This document shows positions 1 to 5,141 of a stretch of DNA of 5,141 bases, one piece after another (the first letter of the stretch is position 1; every line of letters begins with the position of its first letter). Source of the DNA: Bacillota bacterium. Lineage in GTDB: Bacteria > Bacillota > Thermosediminibacteria > Thermosediminibacterales > Thermosediminibacteraceae. The notes under the pieces were generated by a model that saw only the letters and a list, made by a program, of their open reading frames with translations, did not search any database and had not been told where the DNA came from. Position numbers and translations under genes: made by a program. The DNA lies in assembly GCA_003242255.1 (NCBI GenBank), contig QGUT01000115.1:1-5141 (forward strand), read 5' to 3'.

Positions 1-7
1 TGACCAT
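1..7 (-). CDS. First codons of next gene, possibly spoIIGA (partial)
   Basis: Reading the minus strand, an ATG at 7-5 follows a GGAGG ribosome binding site (17-13) at a spacing of 5 nt. Only ATG GTC A is visible, so the product cannot be identified from its own sequence. Inference from context: in endospore formers the gene after ftsZ is often spoIIGA, which encodes the membrane protease that matures pro-sigma-E, and the promoter just upstream has the long-spacer layout of spoIIG. A protein starting Met-Val would not conflict with that. A start for another protein is equally possible on seven bases. An alternative ATG at 57-55 is open to the edge but lacks a good ribosome binding site. Confidence 0.35.
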
Positions 8-17
8 ATAGTCCTCC
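8..17 (-). promoter_or_regulatory. Ribosome binding site for the gene at the left edge
   Basis: On the minus strand TTGGAGG ends at 13 and is followed by ACTAT and then ATG. The five-base GGAGG core and 5 nt spacing make a credible initiation site. It is the main reason to believe a gene starts at the window edge. Confidence 0.5.
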
Positions 18-74
18 AACAGTTTTTCCAGCTTAAATAAATATATATTCCTTTCATTCTTCTTTTATGATTAA

Positions 75-108
75 ATTATATCGCGGGATGCCACAAAAAA
101 ATGTCAAA
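75..108 (-). promoter_or_regulatory. Sigma-A promoter with 21-nt spacer and Spo0A-box-like core (spoIIG/spoIIE type)
   Basis: On the minus strand a perfect TTGACA (107-102) and a perfect TATAAT (80-75) are separated by 21 nt, instead of the usual 17. No alternative -35 lies 16-18 nt before the TATAAT. The + strand over the -35 reads TGTCAAA (102-108), which matches the core of the Spo0A box TTTGTCRAA. In B. subtilis the Spo0A~P-activated promoters spoIIG (22 bp spacing) and spoIIE (21 bp) have this arrangement, with 0A boxes around the -35. Inference: this promoter drives the gene after ftsZ at sporulation onset. The -35 overlaps the last two T positions of the ftsZ terminator T-tract. The predicted start near 68 gives a leader of about 60 nt. 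Confidence 0.6.
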
Positions 109-133
109 AAAAAAGAGCGCCATTTCGCGCTCT
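106..133 (-). terminator. Intrinsic terminator of the dcw operon after ftsZ
   Basis: On the minus strand AGAGCGC (133-127) pairs perfectly with GCGCTCT (120-114) around a 6-nt loop (GAAATG). Nine T residues (114-106) follow, the first being also the last stem base. The stem begins on the final base of the ftsZ TGA stop codon, so there is no spacer. On the + strand the hairpin is not followed by a T-run, so termination is one-directional, for leftward transcripts only. Confidence 0.92.
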
Positions 134-1185
134 CACTTTCTCCTGCCTCTTCTAAGGAAGGCCGGTATGTCAAAATCTTCGTCGTCAAAAGGTTCAATCT
201 CAAAATCGTTTTCCTGCTTTGCCGGCTTCTCTTTCTGTTCAAAACCCGTCGCAATCACGGTAATTCTTATCTCATCCTGTAGCTTTTCGTCGATAACTGC
301 GCCAAAAATTATATTGGCATCCGGGTCGGCAGCAGCGGCGATGAATTCGGCCGCTTCATTCACTTCCAGAAGTCCCAAATTCGAGCTGCCGGTGATGTTC
401 AGAAGAACGCCTTTGGCACCTTCTATAGAAGTCTCCAGGAGGGGGCTTGATACCGCCTGCTTTGCCGCCTCGATAGCTCTATTTTCACCGGTTCCCCGGC
501 CGATTCCCATATGGGCCAACCCCGTGTCCATCATGATGGTCCTGACGTCGGCAAAGTCCAGGTTGATAAGGCCGGGAACGGCTATCAGGTCTGATATGCC
601 CTGCACACCTTGTCTTAAGACGTCATCGGCAATGCGAAAAGCTTCCACAATCGAAGTCTTCTTTTCCGCGATGGTCAACAATCGGTCGTTGGGGATCGTA
701 ATCAAAGTGTCCACGCAATTTTTCAAATTGGCTATCCCCATCTCCGCATGGGCCATTCGCTTCTTGCCTTCGAAGCTAAAGGGTTTTGTCACCACCCCGA
801 CGGTAAGTATCCCTAAGTTTTTGGAGATTTCCGCCACCACCGGCGCCGCGCCGGTTCCGGTGCCGCCTCCCATGCCTGCAGTTATGAATATCATGTCCGC
901 CCCTTTGAGGGCTTCTTCTATCTCCGTGCGGCTTTCTTCAGCTGCTTTTTTCCCGATTTCAGGGTTAGCACCGGCACCAAGGCCCTTCGTCAGTTTTTCC
1001 CCTATCTGGATTTTTTTATCGGCCTTTGACAGGAAAAGGGCTTGTGCATCGGTATTTACAGCTATAAATTCTACTCCTTTCAATCCCGCATCTACCATGC
1101 GATTTACCGCATTGTTTCCTCCACCACCTATTCCAATGACTTTTATGTTGGCGAACTGTTCCATTGCCACATCAAAATCCAGCAC
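133..1185 (-). CDS. ftsZ: Cell division protein FtsZ (tubulin-like GTPase)
   Basis: FtsZ polymerises with GTP into the cytoplasmic Z-ring that recruits the divisome. Numbered from the chosen start (350 aa): the N-terminal GTP-binding domain contains GGGGNN (20-25) and the tubulin signature GGGTGTG (106-112). The T7 synergy loop, with N208, D210 and D213, completes the GTPase site of the neighbouring subunit. The C-terminal domain runs to about 315, followed by a short charged linker (~20 residues). The conserved tail FDIPAFLR (338-345), which binds FtsA and other partners, is followed by a basic end, RGRRK. Start choice: an ATG at 1206 overlaps the ftsA stop as ATGA and would add seven residues (MIKGGHK). 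GTG at 1185 has GGGGG (1197-1193) at a 7-nt spacing, and it begins VLDFD, like the MLEFD-type N-termini of the family. The gene lies 17 nt after ftsA and ends at the terminator. Confidence 0.96.
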   Translation of the reverse strand: MLDFDVAMEQFANIKVIGIGGGGNNAVNRMVDAGLKGVEFIAVNTDAQALFLSKADKKIQIGEKLTKGLGAGANPEIGKKAAEESRTEIEEALKGADMIFITAGMGGGTGTGAAPVVAEISKNLGILTVGVVTKPFSFEGKKRMAHAEMGIANLKNCVDTLITIPNDRLLTIAEKKTSIVEAFRIADDVLRQGVQGISDLIAVPGLINLDFADVRTIMMDTGLAHMGIGRGTGENRAIEAAKQAVSSPLLETSIEGAKGVLLNITGSSNLGLLEVNEAAEFIAAAADPDANIIFGAVIDEKLQDEIRITVIATGFEQKEKPAKQENDFEIEPFDDEDFDIPAFLRRGRRK

Positions 1186-1200
1186 CTTATGACCCCCTTT
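1186..1200 (-). promoter_or_regulatory. Ribosome binding site that fixes the ftsZ start at GTG
   Basis: On the minus strand AAAGGGGG (1200-1193) lies 7 nt before GTG at 1185-1183. The competing ATG at 1206-1204 has only a bare AGG directly before it. The site sits just past the ftsA stop (1205-1203), so ribosomes finishing ftsA could re-initiate here. Confidence 0.75.
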
Positions 1201-1202
1201 GA

Positions 1203-2426
1203 TCATCCTAAAAAGTATTCGCGCAAAATTTGCTTCGCCCTTTCGAAAAAGCTCAAAGTGCCTTTATCCCGAATTTCTTCCCTATCGCTGAAGGTCCTGT
1301 TTCTGGCGCTGTAGTAGAGGAGCCCTAAAGCCACCGTGAACGTATGGTCGAAGCCGTACATATCCGTTTTCGCGGCCCTCACCGGGACTCCCAGCATTTT
1401 TTGAGCTAATTCAACAGCCCCCCTCATATGTAAAAGGCCACCGCCGCACAGTACTATGCCCGCCGCCAGCATGTCCCTGTAGTTCACCGCTTTCAGTTCT
1501 TTGTGAACGATGGATAGGATCTCCTGCACTCTTGGTTCGATTATGGAAGCCAATTCTTTCTGAGAAATCTTCCTCGCAGATGTTTCCCCAATGCTCTGGA
1601 TCTCTATGTCCGGTTTGTCGGAGGCAAGGCTCGCTGCGGCACAGGCGTACTTTCTCTTTATCGCTTCCGCCTGGGAATAGGGCAGGCGAAGGCCTATAGC
1701 AATATCGTTGGTGACGTAATTACCTCCCAGCGGAACGAGATTGTAAAGTTCGATATTTTCCCCGTGAAAAACGGTGATCTCGGTGGTGCCCGCACCCACA
1801 TCGACCAAAGCTACGCCCATATCTACTTCGTCATCGCTGAGGAGCAATTCCTTAGCTGCCAGGGACTTCAATACCAAACCTTCCACTTCTAATCGGGACC
1901 TTTGCACGCACCTTACCACATTTTGAATTGCCGTCAGTTGCCCTGTAATTATGCTGACCTCTACTTCCAAGCGGGTGCCTATCATGCCGACGGGATCCTT
2001 TATCCCCTCGCATCCATCTACTATAAACTGTCTGGGAATTACATCTATGATTTCCCTGTCAGGGGGGATGGCTATGATTCTTGAAGCCTGAATCACCCGG
2101 TCCACATCGTGGGGCGTTATTTCTCTGTCGCTCCGCGGTATGGCGACTACGCCTCGGTTGTTCACAATGGAAATGTTGGGGCCAGAGATGCCGACCAAGA
2201 CGCTTTCAATCTTGACGTTAGCCATCTGCTGCGCCTGCAGGACCGCTTCGCTTATGCTTCGAACCATTGCCTCTATATTAACTATGTTGCCCTTCTTTAT
2301 TCCCGTGCTCGGCGCCACTCCGTAACCCAATATATCTATCTCATTATTTCGGGAAATTTCACCGACCATGCAGCATACTTTGGAACTGCCCAAATCAAGG
2401 CTGGCCACAATGCTGCTCCTTGCCAA
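1203..2426 (-). CDS. ftsA: Cell division protein FtsA (actin-like Z-ring membrane anchor)
   Basis: FtsA is an actin-fold ATPase that binds the FtsZ tail and tethers the Z-ring to the inner face of the membrane. In the 407 residues: the phosphate-1 motif is SLDLGSSKVC (9-18). The SHS2/1C domain lies at about 85-165 and includes EVSIITGQ. The phosphate-2 motif is VDVGAGTTEITVF (208-220), and the adenosine motif is IVLCGGGLLHMRG (324-336). The C-terminal FFERAKQILREYFLG (393-407) is an amphipathic membrane-targeting helix. The protein is somewhat shorter than B. subtilis FtsA (440 aa), mainly through a short linker before the helix. The start is TTG at 2426, chosen because GGAGG lies 7 nt upstream and no ATG occurs before M20, inside the first motif. 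The stop (TGA, 1205-1203) overlaps the alternative ftsZ ATG. A sigma-H-type promoter lies upstream. Confidence 0.96.
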   Translation of the reverse strand: MARSSIVASLDLGSSKVCCMVGEISRNNEIDILGYGVAPSTGIKKGNIVNIEAMVRSISEAVLQAQQMANVKIESVLVGISGPNISIVNNRGVVAIPRSDREITPHDVDRVIQASRIIAIPPDREIIDVIPRQFIVDGCEGIKDPVGMIGTRLEVEVSIITGQLTAIQNVVRCVQRSRLEVEGLVLKSLAAKELLLSDDEVDMGVALVDVGAGTTEITVFHGENIELYNLVPLGGNYVTNDIAIGLRLPYSQAEAIKRKYACAAASLASDKPDIEIQSIGETSARKISQKELASIIEPRVQEILSIVHKELKAVNYRDMLAAGIVLCGGGLLHMRGAVELAQKMLGVPVRAAKTDMYGFDHTFTVALGLLYYSARNRTFSDREEIRDKGTLSFFERAKQILREYFLG

Positions 2427-2430
2427 AGCT

Positions 2431-2452
2431 CCACCTCCCTCCCGCGGGCGGG
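2431..2452 (-). promoter_or_regulatory. Strong ftsA ribosome binding site with adjoining GC hairpin
   Basis: On the minus strand GGGAGGTGG (2439-2431) gives a near-optimal Shine-Dalgarno with GGAGG 7 nt before the TTG start. Directly upstream CCCG-CCCG-CGGG (2452-2441) can fold into a 4-bp GC stem with a 4-nt loop. The C-rich arm could alternatively pair with the G-rich Shine-Dalgarno. The ribosome binding site is clear; a regulatory role for the hairpin is inference. Confidence 0.7.
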
Positions 2453-2465
2453 TTCAAATTATTAA

Positions 2466-2493
2466 ATTCCACATACAACACAAATATTCCTTT
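2466..2493 (-). promoter_or_regulatory. Sigma-H-type promoter upstream of ftsA
   Basis: On the minus strand AAAGGAATA (2493-2485) matches every position of the B. subtilis sigma-H -35 consensus RnAGGAwWW. After a 12-nt spacer, GTGGAAT (2472-2466) matches the -10 consensus RnnGAAT and is identical to the spoVG -10. The expected spacing is 11-12 nt. It sits in the only long gap of the cluster, with a predicted start near 2460-2459 and a leader of about 33 nt. B. subtilis ftsAZ is known to have a sigma-H promoter that raises FtsA/FtsZ at sporulation. No sigma-A promoter of comparable quality is visible in the gap. Confidence 0.72.
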
Positions 2494-2494
2494 T

Positions 2495-2504
2495 TTTGTA
2501 CAAA
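2495..2504. repeat. 10-bp palindrome TTTGTACAAA next to the ftsA promoter
   Basis: TTTGTACAAA is its own reverse complement and ends one base before the sigma-H -35 element, inside an A/T-rich tract. It could be a small operator or an UP-element-like stretch. In AT-rich DNA a 10-bp palindrome may also be chance. No regulator is assigned. Confidence 0.3.
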
Positions 2505-2515
2505 TTTTTTATTCA

Positions 2516-2857
2516 TTACTTTTTAAAGAGTCTGTCAAGCACGAGGCGGCGGATAATGGCCAGGTTCTGGAATATCCTCACGCCAAAAGCGAAAATGGCT
2601 GCCATGTATATGGGTATCCCCAGTTTATCGCCGAGAAAGGCGAGAAAGCCGGCGAGAAGGGCATTGGCGAAGAAACCGGTTATAAAGATATTGCCGTCAA
2701 AGTGCCCTTCTGCCAAAGCCCTCAATCCCCCGAAAACTGAATCCAGAGCGGCGAGGACGGCAATTGAAACGTAGGGAGCGTAATTTATGGGTATATCCAC
2801 GGGGACTAACATTCCAACCAAAATACCTAAAATAAGTCCTATAAGCGGTATAATCAT
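2516..2857 (-). CDS. sbp: Small basic protein Sbp (DUF1290 membrane protein)
   Basis: This is a small integral membrane protein of unknown function, conserved beside ftsA in Firmicutes. The 113 residues are almost all hydrophobic segments: about 1-20 (PLIGLILGILVGMLVPV), 28-46 (YVSIAVLAALDSVFGGLRA) and 56-76 (GNIFITGFFANALLAGFLAFLG). A last segment at 81-103 runs from IPIYMAAIFAFG to RIFQNLAIIRR. The blocks SIAVLAALD, GGLRA, IFAFGVR and FQN-A-IRR match B. subtilis Sbp (121 aa) closely. Basic residues cluster at the C-terminus. Start choice: ATG at 2857 is preceded by GGTGA at a 5-nt spacing and gives MIIPLIGLILG, which aligns with the family N-terminus. GTG at 2866 would add three residues and overlap the DUF881 gene by 8 nt. 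With the ATG the two genes are 1 nt apart, so translation is probably coupled. Confidence 0.9.
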   Translation of the reverse strand: MIIPLIGLILGILVGMLVPVDIPINYAPYVSIAVLAALDSVFGGLRALAEGHFDGNIFITGFFANALLAGFLAFLGDKLGIPIYMAAIFAFGVRIFQNLAIIRRLVLDRLFKK

Positions 2858-2858
2858 A

Positions 2859-3587
2859 TTATTCACCCGCCTTCACAGGCTCAAAATACTCAAATTTAAT
2901 CGCCCCGGTGTAAGCCGGCATATTTATTTTGTCCTGTTTTTTTATGCTCACCTGAATACCGAAGACCTGCAGGGATTCTATTATGCCTCCCCTCATTTTC
3001 AAGGAACTTTCCAGGTTGTCGGGATTTCCTATTGCCTGAATCACAAAAGGCGGAGCAAGTCTGACCGAATTTACCATTATCGTGGGGCCCACGCACCTTA
3101 TCTCCGAAGTGGCAATAATCCTCTGGCCGTTAACCGATACAGCTTCGGCCCCGGCAGCAAAAAGTTCGTTTACGACTTTCAGAATATCTTCATCGTGAAC
3201 TAAAAACAAATTCGGGTCTTCTCCCGGCTGCCTGGGCAAGTTGCTGTCGTTTAGGGTTATCACTATTCCCGGTCCTGTGCCTTCCAACAGGCCGGCAGCT
3301 ATGCGGGCCTTTTCCAGCTCCCTTTTCATCGCTTCGGTAACTCGACTCACGTCCGCCGCCGAATTTTCGTATTCTTCCAGCCTTTTTCTCATTTCCGCCA
3401 ACTCTTCTTTCAATTTTTCCCTCTCGTCCATGACGGTTTTTAGCTCCGTGGTGAGTTCCTGTATTCTCTGCAATGAAGTCAGAGCGCTTCCGCTTTTCTG
3501 GGTGCTCCTAAACTGAGCCACCAGCATCAAACCTAGAAGAAAACATACAAGTGCAATGACAAACTGTCCTTTTAATTTATTGTTCAT
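2859..3587 (-). CDS. DUF881 family membrane protein (YlxW/YlxX-like)
   Basis: This is a membrane-anchored protein of unknown biochemical role, conserved in the division cluster of Firmicutes. Of its 242 residues, about 7-26 form one transmembrane segment after a short cytoplasmic MNNKLK. Residues about 38-95 are a heptad-like, Glu/Lys/Leu-rich coiled coil (REKLKEELAEMRKRLEEYE). The DUF881 domain follows (about 100-235), with GTGPGIVITLNDS (103-115), HDEDILKVVNELFAAGAEAVSVNGQRI (131-157, including VSVNGQRI) and RCVGPTIMVN (164-173). The predicted topology puts the domain outside the cell. ATG at 3587 has GGGGAG at a 6-nt spacing and lies 22 nt after ftsQ. B. subtilis has two such genes here, ylxW and ylxX, whereas this window has one. 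Which of the two it corresponds to cannot be decided by eye, so no symbol is given. Confidence 0.9.
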   Translation of the reverse strand: MNNKLKGQFVIALVCFLLGLMLVAQFRSTQKSGSALTSLQRIQELTTELKTVMDEREKLKEELAEMRKRLEEYENSAADVSRVTEAMKRELEKARIAAGLLEGTGPGIVITLNDSNLPRQPGEDPNLFLVHDEDILKVVNELFAAGAEAVSVNGQRIIATSEIRCVGPTIMVNSVRLAPPFVIQAIGNPDNLESSLKMRGGIIESLQVFGIQVSIKKQDKINMPAYTGAIKFEYFEPVKAGE

Positions 3588-3609
3588 CAGCCTCTCCCCT
3601 TCCCCCTCG

Positions 3610-4383
3610 TCAGAAGGCTTTAAATACGGGAGCCTCCTTGCTCAGATCTATAAGCCCCTTGTCCATTCCCCTGTTTCTCAAATCTCCCAGCACCGACTTC
3701 ATCAGCGAAAACTTTTCCTCTCCTATATCATCTTCTTCCAAGTATATTTGAAACCCGTCGAGAGTATAAATAAAAAAAGACGATTCGCCTCCTTGATAAT
3801 CCATATGGATTTCGGAAAGCTCTTCCCTCATGGAATAAAGATACTTCAAAATATTTTTTAAATCTTCTAGCAAATCTTGATTATCTTTTATCGCAATGGT
3901 CTTCGCCTTCTCAGGTTTGGCTATTTCCAGGCCCGTTATAATCGGAAGCCTGAGGTTTTCCAGATCCGTTCGCACATCCACTACATAGCCGCTCTGGTCA
4001 ATCAAGATGAATCCTCCAAGATAGGGAACGGCCGCCGCCACATCCCTCTCTACGACCCGGACGACCATGGTCCCCGGCAGGCTCACTCTCACCGTCGCCT
4101 CTTTTACCGGAATCGCCTGCCTTATCTCTTCGCCAATTAATGCCGGTTTGATGGTGAAGATGTTTTTGCCCAAGTATCGATTTACAATCTCCAGGATTTC
4201 CGAGTCGGGTATGCTGCTGTTGCCTTCTACCTCGATCTTTTTCAATTTAAAGAAGGAGCTAGTAGCCACCAGCATTATTGTTATTATACATAAAAAGGCT
4301 GCCAACCTCAATAGTGCTTTATTATTATTTTCCCTTTTTTTACCATAATCGAATCTCATCACCTTTTTCGAACCGTACAGCAT
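3610..4383 (-). CDS. ftsQ: Cell division protein FtsQ/DivIB
   Basis: FtsQ/DivIB is a bitopic divisome protein that links FtsL and FtsB/DivIC to septal wall synthesis outside the membrane. From ATG at 4383 the protein has 257 residues: a short basic cytoplasmic tail (to about 22, with KKRENNNK), then one transmembrane helix (about 23-45, ALLRLAAFLCIITIMLVATS). The POTRA domain (about 46-113) starts KLKKIEVEGNSSIPDSEI, and its middle contains NIFTIKPALIGEEI. A beta domain follows (about 114-257; PYLGGFILIDQSGYVVD, then RLPIITGLE). This order is diagnostic of the family, although overall sequence conservation is low. Start choice: TTG at 4389, two codons upstream, has GGGG only 4 nt away, whereas ATG at 4383 has GGGGA at 9 nt. 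ATG at 4359 lacks a spaced ribosome binding site. The gap after murA is about 24-30 nt, consistent with one transcript. Confidence 0.9.
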   Translation of the reverse strand: MLYGSKKVMRFDYGKKRENNNKALLRLAAFLCIITIMLVATSSFFKLKKIEVEGNSSIPDSEILEIVNRYLGKNIFTIKPALIGEEIRQAIPVKEATVRVSLPGTMVVRVVERDVAAAVPYLGGFILIDQSGYVVDVRTDLENLRLPIITGLEIAKPEKAKTIAIKDNQDLLEDLKNILKYLYSMREELSEIHMDYQGGESSFFIYTLDGFQIYLEEDDIGEEKFSLMKSVLGDLRNRGMDKGLIDLSKEAPVFKAF

Positions 4384-4413
4384 GTCCAATCTTCCCCGAC
4401 AAAAAAAGGATTT

Positions 4414-5141
4414 CTAATTTATCCTCTCTATATTGGCTCCAAGTGCCCTGAGGTGATCGGAAAACTTTTCGTACCCTCTGTCTATATATTGCGTCCCCTC
4501 GACTATCGTCCTGCCGACCGCCGCAAGACCTGCAATGACGAGAGCAGCTCCTGCCCGGAGATCCTTCGCTTCCACTATGGCACCGGTCAACTTTTTTACG
4601 CCCCTTACTATGGCCGTATTTCCGTTTAATTTGATGTCCGCTCCCATTCGCCGCAGTTCCTCAGCGTGTTTAAACCGATTTTCAAAAACCGTTTCTGTTA
4701 TTATCGACGTCCCTTCCACCGTAGCGAGAAGGGCCATCATCGGAGCCTGCATATCGGTGGGAAAACCCGGGTAGGGCAGGGTCCTGAGGCTGTCAAGGGC
4801 CTTCAAAGGTCTATCCACACGGAGCATAACCTTATCGTCCACAGCCTTGATATCGCAGCCCATCTCCCGGAGCTTGGCGAGCACGGGTTCAATGTGCTCT
4901 ATGATGACGTTTTCCAGGACAATATCCCCCCGAGTCGCAGCAGCGGCGACCAGGTACGTCCCTGCCGCGATCCGGTCCGGAATTACCGTGTAATCGTCCA
5001 CGGGCTTCAAATCTTCTACCGAACAACCTACAATTTTAATGGTATCGGTTCCCGCCCCCTTTACCTGGCATCCCATTTTGTTCAGGTAGTTTTGAAGATC
5101 TACTATCTCCGGCTCCTTGGCCGCATTTCTTATAATAGTTC
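4414..5141 (-). CDS. murA: UDP-N-acetylglucosamine 1-carboxyvinyltransferase MurA (5' end missing)
   Basis: MurA transfers enolpyruvate from phosphoenolpyruvate to UDP-GlcNAc, the first committed step of peptidoglycan synthesis in the cytoplasm. About 241 C-terminal residues of a ~415-420 aa protein are present; the frame stays open to the right edge, upstream of an internal ATG at 5076. The visible part starts TIIRNAAKEPEIVDLQNYLN and contains GAGTDTIKI. It also has GFPTDMQ (Asp equivalent to E. coli D305, the proposed general base), KDLRAGAALVIAGLA (Arg like R371) and YIDRGYE (Arg like R397). It ends LGANIERIN. The PEP-adduct Cys (E. coli C115) would lie off the window, so activity and fosfomycin sensitivity cannot be judged. 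One small deviation is Arg where E. coli and B. subtilis have Glu in TIIENAA. Firmicutes often carry two MurA paralogues; this is the one in the division cluster. Confidence 0.95.
   Translation of the reverse strand, partial: TIIRNAAKEPEIVDLQNYLNKMGCQVKGAGTDTIKIVGCSVEDLKPVDDYTVIPDRIAAGTYLVAAAATRGDIVLENVIIEHIEPVLAKLREMGCDIKAVDDKVMLRVDRPLKALDSLRTLPYPGFPTDMQAPMMALLATVEGTSIITETVFENRFKHAEELRRMGADIKLNGNTAIVRGVKKLTGAIVEAKDLRAGAALVIAGLAAVGRTIVEGTQYIDRGYEKFSDHLRALGANIERIN

Noticed and set aside
1..57. Open frame from ATG at 57 to the left edge on the minus strand
   Set aside because: It has only a weak AGAAGA in front of it, and the GGAGG-preceded ATG at 7 in another frame is a much better start. It cannot be excluded with the edge so close.
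166..190. Two further Spo0A-box-like sequences (TATGTCAAA and GTCGTCAAA on the + strand)
   Set aside because: They fall in the codons of the conserved FtsZ tail (DDEDFDIP), so the coding constraint explains them. They also lie about 100-120 bp before the predicted start, so they are weak evidence for Spo0A binding.
54..254. A 66-codon minus-strand frame over the ftsZ 3' end and terminator
   Set aside because: It runs through the ftsZ tail in another frame and across the terminator, with no ribosome binding site; its arginine-rich start is the frame-shifted C-terminal part of ftsZ.
101..1192. A 363-codon + strand open frame covering ftsZ
   Set aside because: It is the antisense shadow of ftsZ: the translation is Ser/Pro/Ala-rich low complexity with no recognisable domain, and the opposite strand carries an unmistakable FtsZ.
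2109..2465. A 118-codon + strand open frame opposite the ftsA start
   Set aside because: Antisense shadow without a plausible ribosome binding site or domain; the same holds for the other + strand frames over sbp, the DUF881 gene, ftsQ and murA.
2461..2510. A sigma-A promoter for ftsA (TTGTAC followed at 17 nt by TGTTGT, or TTTAAT as -10)
   Set aside because: Each hexamer pair matches poorly on at least one side (3/6), whereas the sigma-H match in the same region is complete.
1..5141. CRISPR arrays, tRNA/rRNA genes, insertion sequences or phage genes
   Set aside because: No spaced direct repeats, tRNA-like folds, transposase motifs or terminal inverted repeats were seen; coding density is high and all genes belong to the conserved division cluster.

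Overview
The window is a contiguous piece of a division and cell wall (dcw) cluster with every gene on the minus strand. In transcription order (right to left) it reads murA (5' end off the window) - ftsQ/divIB - DUF881 gene - sbp (small basic protein, DUF1290) - ftsA - ftsZ - terminator. Beyond the terminator, at the left edge, are a promoter and the first bases of another minus-strand gene. The order ftsQ-DUF881-sbp-ftsA-ftsZ is that of endospore-forming Firmicutes; Bacillus subtilis has divIB-ylxW-ylxX-sbp-ftsA-ftsZ. A single DUF881 gene, murA directly before ftsQ, moderate GC, strong purine-rich Shine-Dalgarno sites and frequent TTG/GTG starts suggest a clostridial, perhaps thermophilic (Thermoanaerobacterales/Thermosediminibacterales-like) bacterium. 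The genus cannot be fixed from sequence reading alone.

Layout: 5141-4414 encodes the last ~241 residues of MurA, followed by a ~24-30 nt gap. ftsQ (4383-3610) is followed by 22 nt, then the DUF881 gene (3587-2859), which abuts or overlaps sbp (2857 or 2866-2516). The only sizeable gap inside the cluster, 89 nt (2515-2427), precedes ftsA (2426-1203). It holds a sequence that fits the sigma-H promoter consensus in full, a small GC hairpin and a very strong ribosome binding site. ftsZ (1185-133) follows after 17 nt and ends in a textbook intrinsic terminator (133-106). Positions 107-75 then carry perfect TTGACA and TATAAT hexamers 21 nt apart with a Spo0A-box-like core over the -35. This is the architecture of the Spo0A-activated sigma-A promoters spoIIG and spoIIE, and a GGAGG-ATG start lies at the window edge. 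In spore formers spoIIGA commonly follows ftsZ.

Together: MurA makes the first committed peptidoglycan precursor. FtsQ/DivIB is a membrane divisome component, FtsA anchors FtsZ to the membrane, and FtsZ forms the Z-ring. The DUF881 and SBP proteins are conserved membrane partners of unknown function. The two regulatory regions suggest that ftsAZ, and the next operon, are boosted at the start of sporulation. No new biological system is evident. The proteins are ordinary and intact, and the interest lies in the promoters and start codons.
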